A DNA stretch of 64,000 bases from an uncultured Alphaproteobacteria bacterium (GTDB lineage Bacteria; Pseudomonadota; Alphaproteobacteria; Bin95). Of this stretch, positions 34,344-41,583 are shown piece by piece (position 1 is the first letter of the stretch; every line of letters starts with the position of its first letter). The notes beneath the pieces are model-generated. The model searched no databases and was not told the DNA's origin. It worked only from the letters and a program-made list of their open reading frames with translations. The translations under genes and the position numbers were made by a program. The DNA is taken from assembly GCA_937891825.1 (NCBI GenBank), contig CALAHN010000089.1, positions 62,001 to 126,000 on the forward strand, read 5' to 3'.

Positions 34344-34986
34344 GGAGAATCTCCGATTGATCGGTGATTGGTTGGACCGGGGCATAGGGCGTCGCTGGCG
34401 TCGCGAGGCTGATCTGCAGGAAGGTTTCAGCGCGAATCGCGCCGTCCCCGGCGTCGGTCGCCGCAAGCGACGGCGGCAGGCAGGCAGCGTCCGCCGCTGC
34501 AAGGCCGACGACCGCCGCTTGGCTCAAGCCCGCCGCCGCGGCCGCAAGGGTTTCGGCCAGCGGGCCATGGCGGAGGCGGATGAGCCGGCCGCCGTCGACA
34601 CGGCCGACATAGGCGTTGCCGCCTGCCGATTTATGCACCGTCAGGACGCTCAGCCCAGTCGCGCTGTGAGCCTGAAGTCCGAGGGCGGCGCTCGCGATGA
34701 CGGGCGTGACCGGCCGGTCCAGGCCAAAGCCCAGAGCATTGCCGAACGATACGGCCGCGCGGACGGCGCTCAAGCGGCCAGGGCCGATGTCGAGCAGCAG
34801 GCGATCGATGTCCCCGACCGTCGCGCCGATGGCGGCGAGGCGGGCTTGGGTCATCTCGGTCCAGGTCGCCCCACGGGCCGGATCGGCGACGTCGCTTGTG
34901 TCCAGATCGTCCAGGGCGACCTTGCCGTCCTGGAGCAGATAGAGCCGAGGCGAGAGTGCCGAAGCGTGAAGACATAAGATCAGCAT
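34336..34986 (-). CDS. tsaB: tRNA threonylcarbamoyladenosine biosynthesis protein TsaB (divergent)
   Basis: A 216-residue ASKHA-fold paralogue of TsaD that dimerises with it in the t6A complex. The LLDIGPGRLSAVRAAVSFGNAL segment corresponds to the family GPGSFTGLRIG block, and the start MLILCLHASALSP replaces the usual LAIDTS, so the first phosphate-loop aspartate is missing, as is acceptable for a non-catalytic subunit. Overlaps the tsaE stop by seven bases and tsaC by eight. Identity rests on the fold pattern and operon position. Confidence 0.88.
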   Translation of the reverse strand: MLILCLHASALSPRLYLLQDGKVALDDLDTSDVADPARGATWTEMTQARLAAIGATVGDIDRLLLDIGPGRLSAVRAAVSFGNALGFGLDRPVTPVIASAALGLQAHSATGLSVLTVHKSAGGNAYVGRVDGGRLIRLRHGPLAETLAAAAAGLSQAAVVGLAAADAACLPPSLAATDAGDGAIRAETFLQISLATPATPYAPVQPITDQSEILRD

Positions 34987-35528
34987 TGCGCTCTAACGCA
35001 TTTTAATGACGCGGGTAACTCGCACAAGCGATCCTGCCACGCGGCAGCGGTGGACGTGAGCGTCAGGCTTCGGGTCGTCTCGGTTTCGGGCTCCAGTCGG
35101 ATGTCCAGCGCAGGCGGTAGGACAGACCTGAACGCCTCGCCCCATTCAACGGCGGTCAGGTGGTCGGCATAGAAATCGTCCAGGCCGAGGTCGGTAAATT
35201 CCGCATTCGATTGAAGCCGGTAGGCGTCGATGTGGAGCAAGGGCAGCCGCGCCGACCGATAGAAATGGGCGAGCGAAAATGTCGGGCTCGTGACGGCGTC
35301 AGCGCTCCCGAGCGCCGCCGCCAGGGCTTGCACGAACGTCGTCTTGCCGGCAGCCAGCGGCCCGGACAGGATAATGACGTCGCCCGGTCGGCTGAGGCGG
35401 GCGATGGCGGCCGCGACGGCGGCGAGACGATCGCGGTCGAGGCCGGGCAAGGCGAGGGATGCTTGAGGGTGTTTCATAAGGGCCGATATGGGTGCGGAAG
35501 GCGCGGAAACTAGCGTCTGAGGCTCCAT
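34980..35528 (-). CDS. tsaE: tRNA threonylcarbamoyladenosine biosynthesis ATPase TsaE
   Basis: A 182-residue P-loop ATPase (165 from the ATG at 35477) that drives turnover of the TsaB-TsaD complex. Walker A is GPLAAGKTTF (about residues 56-65), followed by SPTFSLAHFY, LLHIDAYRL and AVEWGEAF, all TsaE signatures. The second methionine (MKHPQASLALPG) may be the true start because the first 17 residues look unstructured. Head of the t6A operon; divergent from the P-loop ATPase-metA pair. Confidence 0.94.
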   Translation of the reverse strand: MEPQTLVSAPSAPISALMKHPQASLALPGLDRDRLAAVAAAIARLSRPGDVIILSGPLAAGKTTFVQALAAALGSADAVTSPTFSLAHFYRSARLPLLHIDAYRLQSNAEFTDLGLDDFYADHLTAVEWGEAFRSVLPPALDIRLEPETETTRSLTLTSTAAAWQDRLCELPASLKCVRAQC

Positions 35529-35569
35529 GTGCCAAGGCGGCGGCGTGTTGAGGCATTTGGGGGCGCTGC

Positions 35570-35597
35570 TTGCAATCAGGCGCCCTGTCCCTATGAT
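35570..35597 (+). promoter_or_regulatory. Candidate promoter of the ATPase-metA operon
   Basis: TTGCAA (35570-35575), a 16-base spacer and TATGAT (35592-35597; five of six consensus bases) lie about 30 bases upstream of the ATPase start. A GGGCGC/GCGCCC inverted repeat (35560-35585) overlaps the -35 region and could be a control site. I do not see a SAM-II aptamer here. Confidence 0.4.
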
Positions 35598-35631
35598 CCG
35601 CGACCCTCACAGGCCCGGATTTTCGTCGATG

Positions 35632-36579
35632 ATGAACCTCGAAGCTTTCCGAAATTTGCCGCACGCGATATCGCTGCTCGGCATGTCGGGCGTTGGCAAG
35701 ACCACGCTCTCGAAAGCCCTGCGGTCGAGCGCCAACTGGTATCACTATTCCGCCGACTACCGGATCGGGACGCGCTATCTTTCCGAGCCGATTCTCGACA
35801 ATATCAAATACAAGATCATGGCGATGGATGATCAATTCGTCGCCAATCTGCTGCGGTCGGACTCGATCTTCATCGCCCACAATATTTCGGTCGACAATCT
35901 GGAGCCGGTTTCGACCTTCCTTGGCATGTATGGCGATCCGGCGCTCGGCGGCCTGGACAAGGAAGATTTCCTGGAGCGGCAGGAGCTGTATCGTCGGGGC
36001 GAAGTGCAGTCGATGCGGGATGTGCCGCATTTCATCCGGAAAGCCTGGAACATTTACGAGTGCAATTGCTTCGTCAACGATGCGAGCGGGTCGCTCTGCG
36101 AAATCGTGACGCCGGACGATCCGGCGGATCCGGTCATCAAGGCGCTGACCGATCACACCCTGCTGCTCTATATCCAAGCCGACGCGGGCGCCGAGGAAGC
36201 TTTGAAAGAAAGGGCGCGGACCCATCCGAAGCCCTTGTTTTATAATCCGGAATTCATTGAGCCGAAGCTCGCCGGCATGCCGGAAGGCGGCGAAGGCGTC
36301 GACCCGATCGGCTTCGCGCGCCCGCTCTTCCCAGAACTGCTTGAGTTTCGCAAACCGCGATATAGTTCGATGGCGCAATCCTTCGGCGTATCGATCAAGG
36401 CGGCGGAGCTGTTCGGGCCGAATTCGGACCAGACCCCATCGGCCGATGCGTTCGTCGAGATTGTGCACAGGGCGCTCAGGCGGGAGGTCCAGTGCAATCC
36501 CAATGGCGCCGCCACGTTTGAGCGTTATCTGAAGGCCTGCGCAGGTCGTGCGGCCTACCGGCAGGGCGCGGGAGCTTAG
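35632..36579 (+). CDS. Uncharacterised P-loop ATPase encoded with metA
   Basis: A 315-residue protein (one more from the ATG at 35629) with a clear Walker A at the N-terminus (GMSGVGKTT, residues 17-25) and a basic/aromatic region after it (WYHYSADYRIGTRYL). The middle holds CNCFVNDASGSLCEIV, a conserved block I associate with proteins annotated only as ATPase. A kinase-like P-loop fold is likely, but no Walker B is obvious and I cannot assign a substrate. metA begins five bases after its stop, so the two are cotranscribed; the function may concern homoserine or methionine metabolism, by context only. Confidence 0.7.
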   Translation: MNLEAFRNLPHAISLLGMSGVGKTTLSKALRSSANWYHYSADYRIGTRYLSEPILDNIKYKIMAMDDQFVANLLRSDSIFIAHNISVDNLEPVSTFLGMYGDPALGGLDKEDFLERQELYRRGEVQSMRDVPHFIRKAWNIYECNCFVNDASGSLCEIVTPDDPADPVIKALTDHTLLLYIQADAGAEEALKERARTHPKPLFYNPEFIEPKLAGMPEGGEGVDPIGFARPLFPELLEFRKPRYSSMAQSFGVSIKAAELFGPNSDQTPSADAFVEIVHRALRREVQCNPNGAATFERYLKACAGRAAYRQGAGA

Positions 36580-36584
36580 CTGAG

Positions 36585-37487
36585 ATGTCGGTCATTCTAC
36601 CGGGCGAACTGCCCGCATTGGCAGCGCTGCTGGATGAAGGCGTCGACGCGCGTGCTGCGCCGGCGATCGACGCGCCTGGGCGGCGGCTTGAGATCGCAAT
36701 CTTCAACCTGATGCCGAAGAAGCTGGAAACCGAACTTCAACTGGCGCGGATGCTCGGCCGCTCCGCCGGCGCCGTCGCGCTGACCTTCGCCGCTCCGAAC
36801 GCCTATGCGGGCAAGAACGCGCCGGATGGCCATCTCGACCGATTTTATCGCCGGTGGCGGGACCTCCGGCATTCGGCGTTCGATGCGGTCATCATCACCG
36901 GCGCGCCGATCGAGACCATGCCGTTCGAAGAGGTGAGCTACTGGGATGAAATCGCCGAAGCCCTGGATTGGATCAAGACGGGCAGGGATGGCGCGCCATT
37001 GCCGCTTTTGAGCCTCTGTTGGGGCGCGCAAGCGGCGCTCTATCGCTATTACGGCGTGCCCAAGCGCGATTTGTCGGCGAAGAAATTCGGGGTCTTTCCC
37101 CATGACCTGGCCGATCCCGCAAGCCCGTTCCTGCAGGCCCTGGACGACCAGCCGACCATGCCCGTTTCACGCTGGACCGAGACCCAGATCGAGGACCTGA
37201 AGGCCTTGCCGCATCTTCGGCCATTGCTGATTTCGAAGGAATCCGGCCTCGGCGCGCTTGTAGATGAGCGCATGGGGCATCTGCATATCTTGAACCACTT
37301 CGAATATGACGCCTTGACCCTGGACGCGGAATATCGGCGCGACCTCGAAAAGGGCTTGGCGATCAGGCCGCCGGAGCACTATTACCCCGGTGACGATCCA
37401 TCCAAGCCGCCGCCGCACACCTGGCGCGCCAATGCGCAGACGTTTTATGGCAATTGGGTGCGCTGGCTGCTGGAGCGGCGAGGTTAG
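36585..37487 (+). CDS. metA: Homoserine O-acyltransferase, probably acetyl-CoA specific
   Basis: A 300-residue MetA-family enzyme that activates homoserine for methionine synthesis. The nucleophile is Cys145 (LSLCWGAQA), with His238 and Glu240 in NHFEYD completing the triad. At the position known to decide the acyl donor (Gly111 in the E. coli succinyltransferase, Glu111 in the Bacillus cereus acetyltransferase) this protein has Glu110 in GAPIETMPFEEV, which predicts acetyl-CoA use. Cotranscribed with the P-loop ATPase, with GGGAG before the ATG. The metZ gene lies 19 kb away under SAM-II control. Confidence 0.93.
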   Translation: MSVILPGELPALAALLDEGVDARAAPAIDAPGRRLEIAIFNLMPKKLETELQLARMLGRSAGAVALTFAAPNAYAGKNAPDGHLDRFYRRWRDLRHSAFDAVIITGAPIETMPFEEVSYWDEIAEALDWIKTGRDGAPLPLLSLCWGAQAALYRYYGVPKRDLSAKKFGVFPHDLADPASPFLQALDDQPTMPVSRWTETQIEDLKALPHLRPLLISKESGLGALVDERMGHLHILNHFEYDALTLDAEYRRDLEKGLAIRPPEHYYPGDDPSKPPPHTWRANAQTFYGNWVRWLLERRG

Positions 37488-37518
37488 ATCGCTGAAAGCG
37501 CTCTTCTAAGCCGGGCTG

Positions 37519-38313
37519 CTAAATCGGTCTTGGCCGTTCGACGCGCGCGACCGTCAGAACGTCGACGGCGGCCGCCCCGGCTTGTTTCAGGGTGGCGGCC
37601 GCGCGCTCGGCCGTCGCTCCGGTCGTCAGGACGTCATCGATCAACAGCACGCGCTTGCCGGCGAGCATCGCCTGGCGGCGCGGATTTATCTGGAAGGCGC
37701 CGGCGACATTCCGACGCCGCTGCCCAGCGGAGAGGCCGCTTTGGCTCGGCCGCGCTTTCGGGCGCAGCAGCAAGTCCGGCGCATAGGCGATCCCCTGGCG
37801 CCGGGCGAGCGCTCTGGCCATCTCCGCCGCCTGATTGAAGCGCCGCCAGAGCAGGCGCCGCCAATGGAGCGGCGTCGGCGCGATAAGGTCCGCATCGGCA
37901 ATCAGCGCGCCGCCGGCGCTTTCCAGCCAGCGCACGAAAAGCGGCGTCGCCTCAAGGCGGCCGACATGCTTGAAGGCGAGGATCAGGCTGCTGCTCGCGT
38001 CATCATAGGCAAGCGCCGCCCGGGCGCGGTCGAACCTGGGCGGGCGGCTGAGACACGCGCTGCAGAGGCCGCCTGGCTCAGCCCCCTCCGCCAGCAAGCC
38101 CAGGCCGCAGCGGGCGCATACAGGTTCGACGACGAAGGCGAGGCCGGTCCAACAGGTCGAACAGATGCTGGACGCGGACGCGACTTCGATCCCGCAGCCC
38201 AGGCAGCGCGGCGGGATCAGAAAGTCGAGCGCGCGGTTCGGCCAGCGGCTTAGAAAGCCCGGAAACTGACCAGATCGTCCCGCTCGACTTGCTTGATCAA
38301 GTCGATTTCCCAC
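37519..38313 (-). CDS. comF: ComF-family phosphoribosyltransferase-like protein
   Basis: A 264-residue ComF/GntX protein. An N-terminal zinc finger has Cys37, Cys40, Cys51 and Cys54 (CLGCG ... CSTC), followed by a second CARCG/CSACL pair. The PRPP-binding loop is VLLIDDVLTTGAT. ComF supports DNA uptake in Bacillus, but in alphaproteobacteria its function is unknown. The ATG at 38313 lies 64 bases inside the end of the rhodanese gene; no later ATG, GTG or TTG precedes the zinc finger, so this long overlap seems real. Convergent with metA. Confidence 0.87.
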   Translation of the reverse strand: MGNRLDQASRAGRSGQFPGFLSRWPNRALDFLIPPRCLGCGIEVASASSICSTCWTGLAFVVEPVCARCGLGLLAEGAEPGGLCSACLSRPPRFDRARAALAYDDASSSLILAFKHVGRLEATPLFVRWLESAGGALIADADLIAPTPLHWRRLLWRRFNQAAEMARALARRQGIAYAPDLLLRPKARPSQSGLSAGQRRRNVAGAFQINPRRQAMLAGKRVLLIDDVLTTGATAERAAATLKQAGAAAVDVLTVARVERPRPI

Positions 38314-39839
38314 GTGAGATACTCTTTCATGAAATCTTCGACGACGCCCTTGCGTTCATAGGGTTTCAGCCAGACATCGTCCGGCTCGTCCGCATGGTTG
38401 GTTTCGCCGGTTTCCAGCACATTGCCCGCGGCTGTCCAGGCTGGCGTCCCCCCGGCGAGCGCCGCCGCCGGTTTGCCCGTCAAGGCCGCCAGTTCTGCCG
38501 CCGCATAGCGCGCGACGACCCCATCTTCCGATGTCGCGATATATCCGGGCGCCGATGGCAGCTTGGCGATCGCCGTATCGAGCCGGGCGCGCGTCGTCCA
38601 CCAGGCGCCCGGAATATGGCCAAGGCGGTAGTCCCGGCTGGTCGCGACATCGACCGCGATCCAGCCAAGGTCGAGCTTGGCCTTGACCGCGGCGGCGTCG
38701 AGCATCGTGACGTCCGGCGCGCCAAGCGGCGCCAGCGGGCGCTTGCCGGTCAGGAGGCCGGTCTCGGGCAGCCCGCCCGCCAGGACGTAGACGTCCCAGT
38801 GCATCTGCGTCAGCCAATGGGCGGCCATCGTGGCGCGGACCAGATTGCCATCGTCGACCAGCACCAGGCGCGCGCCGCGCACGCCCGCATAGCGGTCGGT
38901 CGCCTGCACCAGTTGCCCGCCGGGCGCGGAAATCGACCCGGCCATGTGTCCGGCTTCATATTCGAAGGGATGGCGCACATCGAGCAGGAAGGTCGTGCGC
39001 GTCTCATCGGCGAGCCATTTCTGCGCATCGGCCAGGGGGACTTCAGCCACATTGAAGCGCTTCGCCACGTTCGACGCCCGCGCGCGGGCCTTGGCGACGG
39101 CGGCGGCGGAGAGCGACAGGCCCGCGAGCTTCTCGTTGCCATGCTCAAGCTGGAAGCCCGAGAGATGCCACCCCATGGTGCCATTGCGGAGCGCCACGAC
39201 CTTGTTCTCGACGCCTGCATTGATCAGCGATTGCGCGCCGATGATCGAGCGGGTCCGGCCGGCGCAATTGACGACGATGGTCGTGTCCGGGTCCGGCGCC
39301 AGATCCTGAATGCGATAGACCAGCTCGCCGCCTGGGCAGCAGGACGCGCTCGGGATGTTCATGACGTTGTATTCGTCCATCGGCCGACTATCGACGACGA
39401 TCATTTTTTCGCCGCCGTCCATCATCGCCTTCAACTCCTCGGCGCTGACCGAGGGCGTGCCGAAATGATGCTCGACGAATTCGCCGAATGCCTTGGATGG
39501 CACATTGAAGCCGCTGTAGACCTCATAGCCGGCAGCGCCCCAGCCCTTCGTTCCGCCTTCCAGGATCGCGACATCGGAATAGCCGAGCGCTTCAAGGCGG
39601 GCGGGGGCCTTCGCGGCGTAGCCTTCGTCCTGGCCGCCATCGGTCAGGACGACGGTCGTCCCGAGGCGCGGCACGAGATCGCCGATCATCACTTCCAGCC
39701 GGCCGAGGGGAACGGAGATCGCGTGCATCAGATGCCCGTCGGAGAACGCGCGCTCGCCGCGCACGTCGACAACGGCATATTCGGCGGCGCCTGCCGCGAT
39801 GAGGTCATGGAGCGCGCGTGGGGCGATGGTCTTGGTCAT
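38250..39839 (-). CDS. Four-domain rhodanese-like sulfurtransferase
   Basis: A 529-residue protein of four consecutive rhodanese domains (about residues 4-108, 128-232, 265-360, 372-465). Only the second has the catalytic cysteine, Cys192 in VVNCAGRTRS; the equivalent loops of the others read TDGGQD, DDGNLV and SEDGVV, so they are probably structural or regulatory. Rhodaneses transfer sulfane sulfur, for example from thiosulfate or persulfides. No signal peptide is seen, so it is likely cytoplasmic. A copy of the intergenic repeat lies upstream (39881-39960). Confidence 0.9.
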   Translation of the reverse strand: MTKTIAPRALHDLIAAGAAEYAVVDVRGERAFSDGHLMHAISVPLGRLEVMIGDLVPRLGTTVVLTDGGQDEGYAAKAPARLEALGYSDVAILEGGTKGWGAAGYEVYSGFNVPSKAFGEFVEHHFGTPSVSAEELKAMMDGGEKMIVVDSRPMDEYNVMNIPSASCCPGGELVYRIQDLAPDPDTTIVVNCAGRTRSIIGAQSLINAGVENKVVALRNGTMGWHLSGFQLEHGNEKLAGLSLSAAAVAKARARASNVAKRFNVAEVPLADAQKWLADETRTTFLLDVRHPFEYEAGHMAGSISAPGGQLVQATDRYAGVRGARLVLVDDGNLVRATMAAHWLTQMHWDVYVLAGGLPETGLLTGKRPLAPLGAPDVTMLDAAAVKAKLDLGWIAVDVATSRDYRLGHIPGAWWTTRARLDTAIAKLPSAPGYIATSEDGVVARYAAAELAALTGKPAAALAGGTPAWTAAGNVLETGETNHADEPDDVWLKPYERKGVVEDFMKEYLTWEIDLIKQVERDDLVSFRAF

Positions 39840-39880
39840 ATGGCGGGTCTCTGCTGTTTCAGGAGCGTTCGGGGCATGCT

Positions 39881-39960
39881 AGATCAAACCGCGCTCAGGC
39901 GGAAACGCCATCGAGCAGACAGTTCGATCGCTCACAATGACGTAGAGCGAGGCCGCTGAA
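39881..39960 (+). repeat. Intergenic hairpin repeat, copy C (degenerate)
   Basis: Aligns with the two copies near 50 kb: ATCAAA (39883-39888), GGCG-GAAA-CGCC (39898-39909, a GNRA-capped hairpin), TTCGAT (39923-39928) and TAGAGCGA (39943-39950). The GCTC/GAGC part of the stem (39893-39896 with 39913-39916) survives, but the lower stem and the second hairpin are eroded. It lies between the rhodanese start and the NDUFAF5-like gene. Confidence 0.7.
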
Positions 39961-39974
39961 ACAACTGCAATGGC

Positions 39975-40859
39975 GTGATGATGGCCGAGACGCCCCGCAT
40001 TTTCGACCGCGCGCTTGTCCGCCGCCGCCGCGTGCGGCATGCCGCGAGCTTGCCGGACGCCGATTTCCTCCTCCGCGAGATCGCCGAGCGGCTGGCGGAG
40101 CGGCTGGACGATCTGACAGCGGCGTTTCCGACGGCCGTGGCGCTGGGCGCCCGGGGCGGCATCGCACGGGACGCGCTGGCGGGGCGGGGCGGGATCAGGA
40201 CCTTGATCGAAGCGGACCTGGACGTCCGTGCGCTTGCCCCGGGCGGTCTGCGGCTGGCGGCCGACGCCGAGGCCGCGCCATTCGCCGATCGGTCGCTCGA
40301 CCTGATTTTCGCGGCCGCCGACCTGCATGTGACGAACGACCTGCCGGGCGCATTGATCCAGTGCCGCCGGGCGCTCCGCCCGGACGGGCTGTTTCTTGGC
40401 GCGATCTTCGGCCCGGCGACGCTGCTGCCTGTCCGACAAGCATTCCTCGAGGCTGAGGCGGCGCTCGGCGCGCCGTCGTCCCCCCATGTCGCGCCCTATG
40501 TCGATATCCGGGATGCGGCCGGGCTCTTGCAGAGGGCTGGGTTCGCCCTGCCGGTCGCGGATACCGAGATCATTACCGTCTCCTACGCGGAGCCCTTCAA
40601 GGCGCTTGCCGATCTCAGGCAGATGGGGGAGGCGAACGTGTTGATGGAACGGAGCCGCCGTCCGCTCCGCCGCGATGTCCTGATGGCCGCCATGACGCGG
40701 CTCCAGGCGACCGCGGCGGGCGCCGGCGGCCGCCTCGCGATCCCGTACGAGATTGTGTTCCTGACCGGCTGGGCGCCCGCGCCGACCCAACAGAAGCCGC
40801 TGGCGCGCGGCAGCGGCCAGGTCAGCCTGATCGACGCCTTGAAGCCGAAAGACCAGTAG
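39975..40859 (+). CDS. NDUFAF5-like SAM-methyltransferase-fold protein
   Basis: A 294-residue protein related to the alphaproteobacterial/mitochondrial NDUFAF5 (C20orf7) family, which supports assembly of respiratory complex I (the human protein hydroxylates an arginine of NDUFS7). Family marks are IFDRALVRRRRVRHAA at the N-terminus and PFADRSLDLIFAAADLHVTNDLPGALIQCRRALRPDGLFLGAIFG. Motif I is degenerate (AVALGARGG instead of an acidic LDLGCGTG), so SAM binding is uncertain. The start is one of three ATGs at 39975-39983. Convergent with the SDR that follows. Confidence 0.85.
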   Translation: MMMAETPRIFDRALVRRRRVRHAASLPDADFLLREIAERLAERLDDLTAAFPTAVALGARGGIARDALAGRGGIRTLIEADLDVRALAPGGLRLAADAEAAPFADRSLDLIFAAADLHVTNDLPGALIQCRRALRPDGLFLGAIFGPATLLPVRQAFLEAEAALGAPSSPHVAPYVDIRDAAGLLQRAGFALPVADTEIITVSYAEPFKALADLRQMGEANVLMERSRRPLRRDVLMAAMTRLQATAAGAGGRLAIPYEIVFLTGWAPAPTQQKPLARGSGQVSLIDALKPKDQ

Positions 40860-40863
40860 CCGA

Positions 40864-41577
40864 TCAGGCGGCGCGCATGACCTGACCGTGCAAGGCGCAG
40901 CTTGGCAGCGCCAGTTCGACGATCATCGGCGCGATCGCCTCCGGCCGGCGGAGCGCGCTCGGGTCTTCGCCCGGAAACGCCTCGGCCCGGAGCTCGGTCG
41001 CCATTACGCCGGGATCCAGCAGATTGACCCGAAGCTGGGTTTGCTTCAGCTCCTCGGCCCAGCAGGAAACCAGGGCTTCGAGCCCTGCCTTGCTCGCGGC
41101 ATAGGGCGCCCAATAGGCGAGGCCGCCGGCCGCCGCGCCCGATGTGACGACGATTGCGCGGCCCGCGTCCGACCGGCGCAGCATCGCCTCGAAGTTCCGG
41201 ATGAGACGCCATTGCGCGGATAAATTCGTTTGAATGACCCGGTCGAAAGTCTCGGGGCTGACATGAGAAATCGGCGACAGCGTGCCGAGGATCGCGGCCG
41301 TCTGCACCAGGATGTCGAGCTTGCCGAAGCGCCCGGCGATGCCGCCCGCGAGCGCGTCGGACTCCGCCGCATTCGTCAGATCGACGGGCGCGATGACCGC
41401 CTTGCCGCCAGCTTTCTCGATTCGGTCGTGCAACGCCTCGAGCGCGCCCTGGGTGCGCGCGGCGACGATCACGGTCGCGCCGGCCGCGGCCAGCGCTTCA
41501 GCGGCCGCGGCGCCAAGGCCACGGGAAGCGCCGGCGACCAGGGCGACCCGGCCGGCCAGGGGTTGCTTGCTCGTCAT
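40864..41577 (-). CDS. SDR-family oxidoreductase downstream of purF
   Basis: A 237-residue short-chain dehydrogenase. The N-terminal glycines read AGASRGLG (residues 15-22) and the catalytic YAASK is present (about residue 159), with the serine in VVTSGAAAGG. The usual NNAG is replaced by QTAAIL. It lies six bases after the purF stop and is commonly found next to purF in alphaproteobacteria; the substrate is unknown. Confidence 0.88.
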   Translation of the reverse strand: MTSKQPLAGRVALVAGASRGLGAAAAEALAAAGATVIVAARTQGALEALHDRIEKAGGKAVIAPVDLTNAAESDALAGGIAGRFGKLDILVQTAAILGTLSPISHVSPETFDRVIQTNLSAQWRLIRNFEAMLRRSDAGRAIVVTSGAAAGGLAYWAPYAASKAGLEALVSCWAEELKQTQLRVNLLDPGVMATELRAEAFPGEDPSALRRPEAIAPMIVELALPSCALHGQVMRAA

Positions 41578-41583
41578 GGCGGA

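Noticed and set aside
35529..35631. Possible second SAM riboswitch before the ATPase-metA operon
   Set aside because: GCTTGCAA is present but the CGTGG/CCACG helix, GATTTG and GCTAAA elements of SAM-II are missing; only a GGGCGC/GCGCCC inverted repeat is seen.
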